NCBI GenBank assembly: GCA_025359205.1
Contig: JANYHD010000006.1
Span: 1 to 53,515, forward strand
Reading direction: 5' to 3'
Source: Gammaproteobacteria bacterium
GTDB lineage: Bacteria > Pseudomonadota > Gammaproteobacteria > Steroidobacterales > Steroidobacteraceae
Length of the DNA: 53,515 nt
Part shown: piece after piece, positions 37,323-46,648 of the stretch
How positions within the stretch are numbered: position 1 is the stretch's first letter
How the letters are laid out: each line of letters begins with the position of its first letter
Notes under the pieces: model-generated
The model's input: the letters and a program-made list of their open reading frames with translations, nothing else
Databases searched by the model: none
What the model was told of the DNA's origin: nothing
Program-made: the position numbers and the translations under genes

Positions 37323-38402
37323 ATGCCAAATATGATCTGGCACCGCATTAAGGTTTTGGACTTGTTGCAGCGTTGGAAGCGCGCGCTGCGACAATCGTGG
37401 CGGCGGTTACCGGGCGCCGCAACCCTCGACGGCGAATGGCGCAAGGGACTGTACGAGGAACCCGCACCGCGCAAGCTTCTCGCGCGCCGCGCGCATTTCA
37501 GACTTCACTACCACCTGTATTTGCCGCGTGACCGATTACAGGGCGAGAGGCTTCCACTACTTGTAATGCTTCACGGCTGTTCGCAGGATGGCGTGGCCTT
37601 CGCGGCGGGCACCCGAATGAATGCCATCGCGCAGCAGCACGGCTGCGCCGTGCTCTACCCCGAACAAAGTCGCACCGGCAACGCGCAGCGTTGCTGGAAC
37701 TGGTTTGATCGCGAAGCGCAGCGCGGTCAGGCCGAAGCGGGAGCGATCGCCCGGTTAGTGCAGGACGTTATGCGTCGCGAAGCGGTCGATGCACAGCGCG
37801 TCTACGTCGCCGGCATATCGGCCGGGGCTGCCATGGCCGAAATCCTCGCGCTGCGCTTTCCTGGACTGTTTGCCGCGAGCGCACTGCACTCGGGAGTGAT
37901 GTACGCAGCCGCCGACTCGGCAGGCGAAGCACTCCGCGTCATGCGCTCTGGCGCTAGCCTCTCGCCAACTGCTGTGGCGCGTCGTCTCGCGGCGGACTTT
38001 GGTCAGGAGGTCGTGTTGGCACCGGCACTGGTCATTCACGGTCGCGCCGACACGACCGTGAATCCGCGCAATGCCGAGCAGATTGTGGCAGAGCGCCTCG
38101 CTTTGGCCGGGATGACGGGCGCTGACGAGCAGCCGATCGCGCCAACAGTGGAACTCGATCTCGAGATTGGCGGCCGGAAGATTCTTCAGCGGGATTACTC
38201 TCGCAACGGGACGCTACTGGTTCGGATGTTACTGATCGAGGGCTTGGGCCACGCCTGGAGCGGGGGCGATGCGCGCGAGAAATTCAACGACCCGGCTGGC
38301 CCGGACGCCAGCCTGATGATAATGCAGTTTCTGCGGCGCCACCGGCTTGCGGCGCTGGCCCCGTTGCCGGCGCTCGTGACGGCGCCCACCGTTGCCGATT
38401 GA
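37323..38402 (+). CDS. PHB-depolymerase-family alpha/beta-hydrolase esterase
   Basis: Protein of 359 residues with the LpqC/PHB-depolymerase fold: LVMLHGCSQDG (oxyanion region and Cys86), RCWNWF (Cys124, the usual disulfide partner), the nucleophile elbow GISAG with Ser166, Asp in VIHGRADTTVNP, and the catalytic His in GLGHAWSGG. It could hydrolyse short polyhydroxyalkanoates, feruloyl esters or similar. The N-terminal 30 residues are basic and amphipathic with no clear signal peptide, so the location is uncertain. It starts at 37323, with a second ATG at 37332. It is convergent with the cytochrome b561 gene; the 148 bp between them hold no gene that I recognise. Confidence 0.87.
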   Translation: MPNMIWHRIKVLDLLQRWKRALRQSWRRLPGAATLDGEWRKGLYEEPAPRKLLARRAHFRLHYHLYLPRDRLQGERLPLLVMLHGCSQDGVAFAAGTRMNAIAQQHGCAVLYPEQSRTGNAQRCWNWFDREAQRGQAEAGAIARLVQDVMRREAVDAQRVYVAGISAGAAMAEILALRFPGLFAASALHSGVMYAAADSAGEALRVMRSGASLSPTAVARRLAADFGQEVVLAPALVIHGRADTTVNPRNAEQIVAERLALAGMTGADEQPIAPTVELDLEIGGRKILQRDYSRNGTLLVRMLLIEGLGHAWSGGDAREKFNDPAGPDASLMIMQFLRRHRLAALAPLPALVTAPTVAD

Positions 38403-38550
38403 TTGCAGATACCGGCCGCGATGTTGATGCTGTCGCCGATCCAGGTATTGTGCGCCAAGTAGTCAGTTTGCATGCCCACGATCAGGCAACCCCAGATGCA
38501 ACAGTACCATCTGAGCGCTGTTCACCGCGTCTATTGCACCTCGCTACCTG

Positions 38551-39114
38551 CTACGGCGTCTTGCGGTGGACCAGCATTCTTTGCAGGACGGTATCGCGCA
38601 GGACGTAGTGGTGAAAGAGCGCCGCCAGCGCGTGCAGGAGCGCCAGTATCACCAGCGCATTCGCGCCGATCTTATGGAGTCTGCCGACAGCTGGCTTCAG
38701 CGATGGAAAAGCCGGAAGAAGTTTCGGGATACTGAACAGACTGAATATCGAATCGCCGCGTGCCCAGGCGTTCGAAATACCGAGGAGCAGGACGATTACA
38801 AGCACCGCGTACAGCGCGGCGTGGCTTATCTTCGCAGCGTGACCCCAGAGGCCGCCGGGCGCTGGCGGCACAATCCTGCCGCTGCTGCTTCGCCAGCTGA
38901 GCCGCCTGACCGTCACAGCCACGAGCAGCAATCCCAGGACAATATGCACTGAACGCACCGCAATCTTCGGCGCTCCCCTTGGGAACAAATCGATGAGCTC
39001 GGCGATTCCCCACAGCAGCGCCACAATGACGGCCGTCACCCAATGCAGATGAATGCTCCGGCTATCGTAAACGCCCTTGGCGGCCGCGGGCTGCGCCTGC
39101 GTCGCGGATGTCAT
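38551..39114 (-). CDS. Cytochrome b561
   Basis: Inner-membrane di-haem protein of 187 residues with four helices. Likely haem ligands are His24 (helix 1), His57 (helix 2) and His147/His161 (helices 3-4); the 14-residue spacing of the last pair and about 33 for the first match E. coli CybB (13, 47, 138, 152). Members pass electrons from quinol to periplasmic partners such as superoxide or exported oxidoreductases. It is the last gene of a four-gene operon; its ATG overlaps the TGA of the ThuA-like gene. The neighbours suggest that it feeds electrons to, or senses redox with, the exported proteins encoded upstream. Confidence 0.9.
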   Translation of the reverse strand: MTSATQAQPAAAKGVYDSRSIHLHWVTAVIVALLWGIAELIDLFPRGAPKIAVRSVHIVLGLLLVAVTVRRLSWRSSSGRIVPPAPGGLWGHAAKISHAALYAVLVIVLLLGISNAWARGDSIFSLFSIPKLLPAFPSLKPAVGRLHKIGANALVILALLHALAALFHHYVLRDTVLQRMLVHRKTP

Positions 39115-39899
39115 TCAGGCGAACTGACTGCCCACAGGACCGCGGCCTTGAACAGCGACAGCCCTTCCGGGCGCAGCTGATCGAAAGTATCCTGCCACAG
39201 GAAGAAGCTCACGCGGCGCGCTGGCGCCAGAAACTCGCCGTTCATCGTCGCTCCTTTTTCATAGGCGAAAATCGCGGCCTTGTCGAACTCTCCGAGCACG
39301 GTCGCGATAGTCGTCGCGCCCAGACCGGGCTTACCCCAATTCATCTTGCAGTGCTCATCCGCCAGGACATTCTGGATGCCAGCGGCAAGCCCAGCGGCGA
39401 GCGGGTGCGGCGCATTGACGAGCCAGATAAAACGCTGCTCGTCTTCGGTGCCATAGTCCCGGCCATTCTTGAGTGCCGTCATGCCAAATACGCCCAGGAG
39501 ATCGTTCTCGAGCAGGACCACGGGTTGCGTCACATAGCGGTACTTCGCATCGACATCTACCGCATCCACCGACTCGGAAATGATGACGAGATCCTGCGAC
39601 TTTGCATTATCGACCGGTGTGGACTCACTCGCAGGGGTAACGGCAAATCCCAGCGAACGAAGGTAGCCCATGGCGTCCTCATCGTTCTTTCTCCAGGTCT
39701 CCAGCTGGGCCACGCGCTTCGGGTCAACGGCCTCAACGCTACGCGCCTTTTCCAGCTTCGTCTGGTTGTAGACGTAGAGCGCGCGCTTGCCGTGACCGGC
39801 ATTCTGATCAACTACCGCCGCTCGCAGTGCCGGCACGACTGCCAGCAGCAGCAGGGCGCTGGCGCCAATCGGGAGGAGCCGACTCCGGAACCGCAGCAC
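39111..39899 (-). CDS. Exported ThuA-like (GATase1-fold) protein of unknown function
   Basis: Protein of 262 residues if started at the GTG at 39897-39899, which gives a clean signal peptide (RFRSRLLPIGASALLLLAVV, cut after ALRA). The start is one base from the upstream stop, so it is coupled. The mature part has alternating hydrophobic strands and ends, KRALYVYNQTK, GYLRSLGFAVT, DLVIISESVD, PVVLLENDLLGVFGMT and HPLAAGLAAG, which resemble ThuA-like/glutamine-amidotransferase-fold domains of exported proteins. No catalytic triad is evident. It lies between a YncE-like propeller and cytochrome b561. The role is unknown. Confidence 0.68.
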   Translation of the reverse strand: MLRFRSRLLPIGASALLLLAVVPALRAAVVDQNAGHGKRALYVYNQTKLEKARSVEAVDPKRVAQLETWRKNDEDAMGYLRSLGFAVTPASESTPVDNAKSQDLVIISESVDAVDVDAKYRYVTQPVVLLENDLLGVFGMTALKNGRDYGTEDEQRFIWLVNAPHPLAAGLAAGIQNVLADEHCKMNWGKPGLGATTIATVLGEFDKAAIFAYEKGATMNGEFLAPARRVSFFLWQDTFDQLRPEGLSLFKAAVLWAVSSPE

Positions 39900-39900
39900 T

Positions 39901-40965
39901 TCAGTGAGCCGCTGGCAGAACGTTGAACCACATGATTCCGCCACCACTGCTATTGCCCTCTCCGGGGGACACGGCCAGATACAGACGGTTCATTGACGGC
40001 ACCAGCACGGCGGTCTTGGCGCCCTTGGCGCTCGGCACGCCCGGCAATTGCTGGTAGTGATCGGCGTCGACCTGTTGGTAAACACCAATGTAGCCTTCTC
40101 CCCCGGCAACGTAGATACGGTGATTCGCGGCATCGAATACTACTTCATCGCAGCGCTCCGGCGCCTTGAAGCTGGCAATCGACTCGCCCGTCGATGCGTT
40201 CAATACCACCAGCTTGCCCGGCTTGCGGGTCACAATGAACAAACGGTGATTGGCTTCATCGAAGGCCACCGGCGCATTCTGTTCCGCCTCCTTGATGGGC
40301 CAGCGCGCGATGATGGCGTGCTTCTGCTTGTCGACAACGGCCAGATAGTTCTTGTCAGTGACGTTGATGTACAGGTGGGTGCCGTGCTGCTCGACGGCCA
40401 TGGCCTCGACATGGTTGGCATCAAAGGTGACATCGCCAAAATGCTTGCCGGTGCGCGGGTCGATCTCGGCCACCACGGACGTCTTCATATCCACGTCTTT
40501 GCCGCCGGTCACCACATACAGGCGATTGCGCGGGGCGTCATAACCAACGGAATCGGCTCCAGGTACCAGCTTGATCGATCCAGTGACCTTAAAACTCGTG
40601 GCGTCCAGAACCTTTGTCATGCCAGGCCCGCTGTCGGTGACCAGCAGGCGATTCAGGTCCGGAATGTAGACAATGCTGTGCGGGGTCTCGACGCCCTTGA
40701 CGGTCTGCTTGTGTGCCCCACTATTCAGGTCGAACACTTCCAGCGTACCGTGGTCCTCCGCGGCCAGAAACAGACGGTTGCCCGACAGGTCGACGCCAAA
40801 GTGATCGAAATCGCCGCTATAGCCCGGCAGCTCGGTGCGGCCGGCGACCCGCAGCGCCGTCGAGGGCTCGGCGGCAACCGCTGCGGCCATGGGTGGCGCC
40901 GCCACGTATTCCAGGACCAGGCTGAGCAGGGCACATTGAAGAAAAGGCTTGCGTAAGCAGCGCAC
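39901..40965 (-). CDS. Exported YncE/YVTN-family beta-propeller (copy 1)
   Basis: Protein of 354 residues with a signal peptide (FLQCALLSLVLEYVAAPPMAAA) and a propeller made of repeated strands such as NRLFLAAEDHGTLEVFDLNSG, NRLLVTDSGPGMTKVLDA, NRLYVVTGG and HRIYVAGGEGYIGVYQQ. Such YncE-like proteins are periplasmic, and some bind DNA, metals or quinone cofactors. The start is a GTG with AGGAG 7 bp upstream. It lies 21 bp after the triple-repeat gene. A second propeller of the same kind (48089-49138) heads the neighbouring efflux operon, and both operons share promoter architecture. Confidence 0.85.
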   Translation of the reverse strand: MRCLRKPFLQCALLSLVLEYVAAPPMAAAVAAEPSTALRVAGRTELPGYSGDFDHFGVDLSGNRLFLAAEDHGTLEVFDLNSGAHKQTVKGVETPHSIVYIPDLNRLLVTDSGPGMTKVLDATSFKVTGSIKLVPGADSVGYDAPRNRLYVVTGGKDVDMKTSVVAEIDPRTGKHFGDVTFDANHVEAMAVEQHGTHLYINVTDKNYLAVVDKQKHAIIARWPIKEAEQNAPVAFDEANHRLFIVTRKPGKLVVLNASTGESIASFKAPERCDEVVFDAANHRIYVAGGEGYIGVYQQVDADHYQQLPGVPSAKGAKTAVLVPSMNRLYLAVSPGEGNSSGGGIMWFNVLPAAH

Positions 40966-40986
40966 GGTGCAACTCCTATGGTGAAA

Positions 40987-42258
40987 TCAGGCGGGCTGGA
41001 ACAGCGCATTGAGTGACGGGATCTGATCGCGAATTTCATCCCGGATCCTCTCGCCCGCACGGCGCAGCACTTCGCGATCCGTCCCGGGCTGGTAGGCAAA
41101 TACCAGGCTCACGGCGCCAATGTTCTTCCCAGCCTGGTCCCGCAGTACGACCTCGACTTCAAAGCGATTTCCCGCCTCATTGACTTCCAGCAGCGACTTC
41201 TCGGTACGAATGACGCCCATGTCATCGTCATCGGCTTTCTTGCCGATGCGGCCGATGTTCGAGGCAATGATCACAAAGTCCGATGTTGCGGGTGGCTGCA
41301 CGTGGAGGGCCAGAATGAGCAACTCCGGATGCTTCGCCAGTGTCGCGTCCACCAGCCGCTGAGCAACAGGCGCCGAGGGTGGATTGGCGACGTAGGGCAC
41401 GGGCTCGAACAGATTGCCGGAATTGGTGATGCGGCGGCCGAGCGCCGCCTGCACCTGCTCAGCGCGCCGCTGCAGCTTGATTTTGTCGTCACCTGGCTGG
41501 TAGCCGAAGACGACGCCGACGGCCCCAATATTGGTTCCCGATACATCGCGCAGCACGAGTTCTGCTTCAAAACGATTGCCTTCGGAATTGATCTCAAGAT
41601 TGGGCTGTTCCGTCCTGATCAGACGCAGATCATCCTCGTCGCCTTTCTTGCCAAAGCGACCAATATTCGAGGCAACGATCACGTTGTCCGTGGTCTTCGG
41701 TACATTAGCGTGCAGCGCGAGAATCTGGATCTCCGGGTGCGCCGCCATCAGTTCATCAACCAGCTGCTGGCCATAGCTATTCATTGGAACGCGGGCATCG
41801 TAGCTCGCAGGCTCGATCAGATTGGCCACATGCGAGATACGCCGCGCGAGCTCATCACGGACTTTGGTGGCGCTGGCGGTCAACGCATTGCGATCAGCGC
41901 CCGGCTGATAAGCCAATTGCACCGCGAGCGCGCCTACCGTGCGGCGCGAGGCGTCCAGAAGCGGCAGCTCGACGGCCAACCGGTCTCCCGCATGCGTCAC
42001 TTCAACCAGCGTTTGCTGGCTTTGGATGACTCGCAGGTCATCCTGATCCGCCGCCTTGCCGAGCGGTGCGATGTTGGAGGCGATGATGACGTTGGTGGCG
42101 CTGCCTGGCGGAGTGACGTGCATCGTCACGGCGAGCACCTCGGGATGGTGTGCGAGCGCCTGAGCGGTCAGGTATTGGGCGTAGCTCGGCCCCGTGTTCT
42201 GCGCCTGCGAGCCGGTGGCTATCGCGGCCGCAATCAGGATGAATGTCAGTCTATTCAT
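40987..42258 (-). CDS. Periplasmic protein made of three tandem ~130-residue sensor-like repeats
   Basis: Protein of 423 residues with a signal peptide (LTFILIAAAIATGSQA) and three repeats at about 24-150, 157-286 and 293-421. Each repeat carries the same core: HPE, then VIIASNI, GK with a D-rich segment ending DD (for example GKKADDDDM), then LEV or LEI, a GNRF-like turn, a strand of alternating Val/Glu, and GAV...YQPG.D. The helix-strand order resembles PDC/Cache-type ligand-binding domains, but no membrane helix or signalling domain follows. It is the first gene of the operon, with GGGGGAG upstream of the ATG. It could be a soluble periplasmic sensor or binding protein; the family assignment is tentative. 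Confidence 0.7.
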   Translation of the reverse strand: MNRLTFILIAAAIATGSQAQNTGPSYAQYLTAQALAHHPEVLAVTMHVTPPGSATNVIIASNIAPLGKAADQDDLRVIQSQQTLVEVTHAGDRLAVELPLLDASRRTVGALAVQLAYQPGADRNALTASATKVRDELARRISHVANLIEPASYDARVPMNSYGQQLVDELMAAHPEIQILALHANVPKTTDNVIVASNIGRFGKKGDEDDLRLIRTEQPNLEINSEGNRFEAELVLRDVSGTNIGAVGVVFGYQPGDDKIKLQRRAEQVQAALGRRITNSGNLFEPVPYVANPPSAPVAQRLVDATLAKHPELLILALHVQPPATSDFVIIASNIGRIGKKADDDDMGVIRTEKSLLEVNEAGNRFEVEVVLRDQAGKNIGAVSLVFAYQPGTDREVLRRAGERIRDEIRDQIPSLNALFQPA

Positions 42259-42287
42259 TGCTTCTCCCCCTCGGTACGTGAGTCATC

Positions 42288-42341
42288 CTTATACGGGAGA
42301 ACTCTGACTTGATGCTGAATCCAACCTGAAAGCTCATTCAG
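42288..42341 (-). promoter_or_regulatory. Promoter with 11-bp-stepped 5-mers, triple-repeat operon
   Basis: Read on the minus strand: CTGAA, six bases, TTCAG, six bases, TTCAG, six bases, GTCAG, ten bases, then TATAAG (-10; 42293-42288), 29 bp before the ATG. Four 5-mers at exact 11-bp steps with the last one 10 bp from the -10 and no -35 element is how OmpR/PhoP-type regulators activate. The same layout precedes the YncE/efflux operon at 49182-49235. Confidence 0.6.
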
Positions 42342-42483
42342 TCGTCGATGGCCGCGCCTGCCTGGAACGGATGATTGGCGGGAACGGCGAGCGCCTGGTC
42401 GGACGGCTGTTCAGCCAGGGCGGCACGATGGTCTGCTTAGGAGCGTGCGCGCCCGCATGGGAGTGGTCCCGGGGCGAGGCGAG

Positions 42484-45400
42484 TCATGCCGGTTCATGGG
42501 CCGCAGCCACCGCGGGCGCCGCAGGCACACGGGAATGGAGCGACAACAGCACCGGCAGTGCGAGCAACACCAGCGGCAATTGCAGGAACAGCCCGGAAAT
42601 GATCGCGATGGCCAGGGGTTGCTGCATGGCGGATCCCGCGCCGATGCCAAGGGCCAGGGGCAGGAGCGCGAGGATCGCCGCGACCGTTGTCATGGCGATC
42701 GGACGCATGCGGTTGATGCCGGCCTGGATCAGGGCTTCGCGCGGATCGATGTCTGTCGACAGCGAGATGAGTTCGGAGACGTAAAAGATCGCAACCTCCG
42801 TGGCGATGCCGACGATCATGGTCATGCCCATCATTGAGGATATGTTCAACTCCGTGTGGGTGATCCACAGGCCGATCGTCACCGCGGAGAGCGCCAGCAG
42901 CGTGGTCAGCAGCATCGACAGGGCCGTCCGGAAATTCTGATAGAGCGCCAGCAGCAGCAGGAAGACCAGTGCGACGGCGCCGGCGAACACCGCGATCAGG
43001 CCGGCGAAGGCCTTCTGCTGCTCCGCATAGGTGCCGCCCAATTCGAAGTAGACGCCACGCGGCAGCATGCCAGGCTTGGCGAGCACGGCCTGTACGTCGC
43101 GCATGGTTGAGCCCAAATCCCGGCCAGTGATGCGTCCGGTGACGGCCAGCATCCGCTTCAGATCATCCCGGTTGATCTGCGGCTGCCCTGCAACAGTCTC
43201 GAGCGTCGCCACGCGCCCCACGGGGAAGAAGTGCCCATCCGGTGCGCGCAGCCTGAGCTTGAATATGTCTGCGGCCGTGCGCCGCTCGCCGGGCGGGATC
43301 CACGCGCGGACCCCTACCAGCTTGGGTCCGCGCTCGACCCTGGTGGTAGCGACCGAGCCGGCGAGTAGCGAATCGAGATTCTGCATGAGTGCATCCGGGT
43401 CCACGCCTTCCAGGCCGGCCTTGGCCCGGTCCACGCGAATCACCATGGCGTCGCCTGCGGGCCGAATGCCTGTCTTGACCTCAACGATGCCTGAAATCTT
43501 GCCGATCTCCGCGGCCACGCGGGTGGCGCTCGAAGTCAACACCGCCTCGTCATCGCTGAAAATCTTGATCTCGATTGGTTGCGGCACGGCGGTCAGATCG
43601 CCAATCAGATCCTCCATGAGTTGCGCCATCTCCACTTCCAGGCCCGGCACTGTCCCTTCCACCCGTTGGCGCACGTCGGTCATGACCTCCTCGATGCCCC
43701 GGCTCCGATTTGGTTTCAGGCGCACGAAAAAATCCCCTTCATCCGCCTCGGTGATACCGCCGCCCAATTGCAAGCCGGTGCGGCGCGAGTAAGTCTGCAC
43801 CTCCGGGGTCGCGCGCAGGATTTGCTCCACTTGCCGCAGCAGACGGTCGGTCTCACTTAACGAAGTGCCAGGTTCGCTCCGGTAGTCAAGAATGAAACCG
43901 CCCTCGTCCATGGCCGGCATGAACCCTGATCCGACGTTCTGGTAGGCCAACCAGGCCACCAGCAGCAGCGGCACGATGGCAAAGGCCAGCAGGATCGGCT
44001 GGGCCAGAAGCCGACGCAGCAGTCGATCGTAGCCGCGATGCACGCGCTCGGTGAATGCCCCGCCCTCCTTTTGATTGGCGTCCTTCTCAGTAAGGAAACG
44101 GTCGGCGAGCACGGGCACGCCGAGCCAGGCAATCAGGAACGAGATCGCCAGGCTGGCCGCCATGGTCAGCGACAGAGCTTTGAAGAACGCACCGGTCACG
44201 CCCGACAGAAACGCCAGCGGCGCGAAAATGATCACCGTCGACAGGGACGAGGCGACGAGCGGGAGGGAGAATTCCGCCGCGGCCGTCCACACCAGGCCGT
44301 GGTGTGCACCGGGGTGTCCCCGCAGGCGGCGGACGATATGCTCGACCATGACGATCGCATCATCGATGATCAGACCCACCGCGGCCGCCATGCCGCCGAG
44401 TGTCATGATATTGAAGCTGCCGTGCAGGACCTGCAGCAGCAGCGCGGTGGCGGCTAGCGTAGTGGGAACGGTGGCAATGGCGATCAGCGTGATCTTGCCA
44501 TTGCGCAGGAACAGCAGCAGCACCGCTGCGGCCAGGCACATGCCGATGAACACGGCGTCGCGCACGCTCTTGGCGGAAGCGATGATCAATTCGCTCTGAT
44601 CGTACCAATCGGCAATCTTCACCTCGGCCGGCAGCTGAGGCGCATAGGCATGGAGCTTCGCCTGCACGTCGCGGGATATCTGGACCGTGTTGGCATCGGG
44701 TTGCTGATAGACCTGGAGGATGACGGCATCGCGCCCATCGGCCGTGACCCGGGTCCACTGCGGAACGGTTTCGCGCGTGACCCGGGCGACATCACCGACG
44801 CGGATCAGCCCGGCGGGTCCCTTCATCAGCACGGTCTCGGCAAGCGTTCGCTCATCGAGCATCCGGTTGTCGAGGATCGCCAGGTACAGCTTGTAGTGAT
44901 CCTCCAGCCTGCCAACGGCGCCGATTGTATTCGCGGCCGAAATGGCCTTCGACACATCGGCAAGGGTCAGGCCGCGCGCCTCCAGGCGCCCCGGATCGAG
45001 GGTCACGCGGTACTCGGCCTCGGCGCCGCCAATGACGGCCACTTTGGCCACCCCCGTGACCGCCGAGAGCAGCGGCCGCAGCTGGTAGTAGGCCAGGTCG
45101 CGCAGTTCCACGAGCGATTGCCTGCCGGAAGTGAGGCTATAGGCCACGGTCGGAAATACAGTCGGATCCATGCGCCGGACATCAAAGCTGGTACCAGCCG
45201 GAAGGTTGGGGAGCGTCCGGTTGACCGCCGATTCGACCTGCAACATGGCCGCGACCATGTCCTGGCCCCAATCAAAATTGATGGAAATGTCCGCTGAGCC
45301 GCGTGAACTGGTCGAGCGGACGCTGCGTAGTCCGGGTACTGAGCGCACCGCCTCCTCGACCAGCATGGTCACTTCTGTGGCCATGCGATCCGCGGGTCGA

Positions 45401-45558
45401 TCGCCCGCATCGATGTTCACGACGATGCGCGGAAAGTCGACGTGTGGAAACAGGGCGACCGGCAGCGTCCAGCTGGCGACCAGACCACCGATGGCCAGCA
45501 GGGCAATCAGCGCGATGACGAATCGGCGCTGACCATGCATGCTTTCGACCAGGCTCAC
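42484..45558 (-). CDS. RND efflux permease
   Basis: Inner-membrane exporter of 1024 residues with the RND layout: helix 1 (FVIALIALLAIGGLVASW), first periplasmic domain, LIIDDAIVMVEHIVRR in helix 4, a second periplasmic domain, and C-terminal helices with MIVGIATEVAIFYVSE. It is only distantly like AcrB or MdtB and is nearer to CusA/heavy-metal-like and uncharacterised pumps; I see no obvious methionine metal relay. It starts at a GTG that overlaps the adaptor stop (GTGA). It forms a tripartite set with the adaptor and channel encoded just upstream. The 225 bp after its stop, up to the triple-repeat gene start, hold that operon's promoter. Confidence 0.92.
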   Translation of the reverse strand: MSLVESMHGQRRFVIALIALLAIGGLVASWTLPVALFPHVDFPRIVVNIDAGDRPADRMATEVTMLVEEAVRSVPGLRSVRSTSSRGSADISINFDWGQDMVAAMLQVESAVNRTLPNLPAGTSFDVRRMDPTVFPTVAYSLTSGRQSLVELRDLAYYQLRPLLSAVTGVAKVAVIGGAEAEYRVTLDPGRLEARGLTLADVSKAISAANTIGAVGRLEDHYKLYLAILDNRMLDERTLAETVLMKGPAGLIRVGDVARVTRETVPQWTRVTADGRDAVILQVYQQPDANTVQISRDVQAKLHAYAPQLPAEVKIADWYDQSELIIASAKSVRDAVFIGMCLAAAVLLLFLRNGKITLIAIATVPTTLAATALLLQVLHGSFNIMTLGGMAAAVGLIIDDAIVMVEHIVRRLRGHPGAHHGLVWTAAAEFSLPLVASSLSTVIIFAPLAFLSGVTGAFFKALSLTMAASLAISFLIAWLGVPVLADRFLTEKDANQKEGGAFTERVHRGYDRLLRRLLAQPILLAFAIVPLLLVAWLAYQNVGSGFMPAMDEGGFILDYRSEPGTSLSETDRLLRQVEQILRATPEVQTYSRRTGLQLGGGITEADEGDFFVRLKPNRSRGIEEVMTDVRQRVEGTVPGLEVEMAQLMEDLIGDLTAVPQPIEIKIFSDDEAVLTSSATRVAAEIGKISGIVEVKTGIRPAGDAMVIRVDRAKAGLEGVDPDALMQNLDSLLAGSVATTRVERGPKLVGVRAWIPPGERRTAADIFKLRLRAPDGHFFPVGRVATLETVAGQPQINRDDLKRMLAVTGRITGRDLGSTMRDVQAVLAKPGMLPRGVYFELGGTYAEQQKAFAGLIAVFAGAVALVFLLLLALYQNFRTALSMLLTTLLALSAVTIGLWITHTELNISSMMGMTMIVGIATEVAIFYVSELISLSTDIDPREALIQAGINRMRPIAMTTVAAILALLPLALGIGAGSAMQQPLAIAIISGLFLQLPLVLLALPVLLSLHSRVPAAPAVAAAHEPA

Positions 45559-46637
45559 GGGGGTGGATCCGCGCCCGGCGTCTCGACTTCCACAGCCATG
45601 CCATCCGTGAGTTCGTAGTTGCCGGACACGACGACCGCATCGCCCGCCTTCAATCCGTCCGCCACTACTTCCAGGCGGTCCGCGTTGGCGATGCCCAGCC
45701 TGACTTCGTGGCGCACGGCCTTGTGGTCCTTGACCGTAAACAGCACCTGCGTCTCGCCATCAGGCAGCACGGCGTTGCGCGGCACGATCAGTGCGGCCGG
45801 ATGCAACGCGACCTGAATCGAAGCGCGCACATGCTCGCCCAGCATCAATGCTGCCGTGGCCGGCACCGGCACGCGCACGTCCAGGGAGCCGCTCGCTGCA
45901 TCCAGCGCCGCGCCAACCGAGCGCACGCGCGAATCCACGGCTACTGGATCCAGACGCTCGGACGAGGTGAGCGTCACGGGCTGGTTGCGCAACACCAGCA
46001 TCCGATCCCCGCCTTCGACCCCCAAGCGCGCCTCGCGGCCCTGGGCCGTCGCGACCGTCACCATCGGCGCGCCCAACAGGAGTTGTGAACCGCGCGTCGC
46101 TTCGATCCGGCTGATTACGCCGGCCGTTTGCGCCCGAATCAGGCCGTCCCGCCCCAGTCCGCGGTGCTGGAGGCTGTCGACCCTGGCGCGTGCGTCGGCT
46201 TCCGCCTGCCGTGCCACGATCAGCTCCTGGTTGGTGGCCAGCTTAAGGTCGAACCGCTCCTGCGTGGCGCTCAAGGTTTTTTCCGCGACCACCAGCGCAC
46301 TGCGGGCCATATCCAGCAGCAGCTGCGAGTCCGGGCTGGGCGAGATTTCCAGCAGCACGTCGCCGGGCGCGACCTGCGTCCCTGCTGTCACGTGGACATC
46401 GCGGATCAGGCAGTCAAAGGGTGCCGGGATGACCTGATCGGTACCGGGCGCCGATTCAACCACACCATAGGCCTGCAGCGTCTGCGCAATTGGCCCCGCC
46501 TGCAGTTGTACCAGCGTGACGCGGGCCGTGGGCTTGGCCTCGCTCTGGTCTTCTCCCGCTGTGCGGTGCAGGTACCACAACAGACCGCCGACCAGGGCAA
46601 CGACCGCTACGGCAATGGCGATGACACGGCGATTCAT
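45555..46637 (-). CDS. RND efflux periplasmic adaptor (HlyD family)
   Basis: Membrane-fusion protein of 360 residues: an N-terminal anchor (AIAVAVVALVGGLLWYL), a biotinyl-lipoyl half (GVVESAPGTDQVIPAPFDCLI, HVTAGTQVAPGDVLLEI), a short coiled-coil hairpin (about 105-160), a second lipoyl half (RAQTAGVISRIEATRGSQLLLG) and barrel domains (VRASIQVALHPAALIVPRNAVL). It links the pump encoded downstream to the outer-membrane channel encoded upstream. It lies 11 bp after the channel gene. Confidence 0.9.
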   Translation of the reverse strand: MNRRVIAIAVAVVALVGGLLWYLHRTAGEDQSEAKPTARVTLVQLQAGPIAQTLQAYGVVESAPGTDQVIPAPFDCLIRDVHVTAGTQVAPGDVLLEISPSPDSQLLLDMARSALVVAEKTLSATQERFDLKLATNQELIVARQAEADARARVDSLQHRGLGRDGLIRAQTAGVISRIEATRGSQLLLGAPMVTVATAQGREARLGVEGGDRMLVLRNQPVTLTSSERLDPVAVDSRVRSVGAALDAASGSLDVRVPVPATAALMLGEHVRASIQVALHPAALIVPRNAVLPDGETQVLFTVKDHKAVRHEVRLGIANADRLEVVADGLKAGDAVVVSGNYELTDGMAVEVETPGADPPP

Positions 46638-46648
46638 GATATGGCGAC

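Noticed and set aside
38195..38479. Minus-strand frame beginning MGMQTDYLAHNTWIGDSIN in the gap after the esterase gene
   Set aside because: The first part looks protein-like, but it then runs antisense through the esterase gene and I cannot place it in a family; left unannotated.
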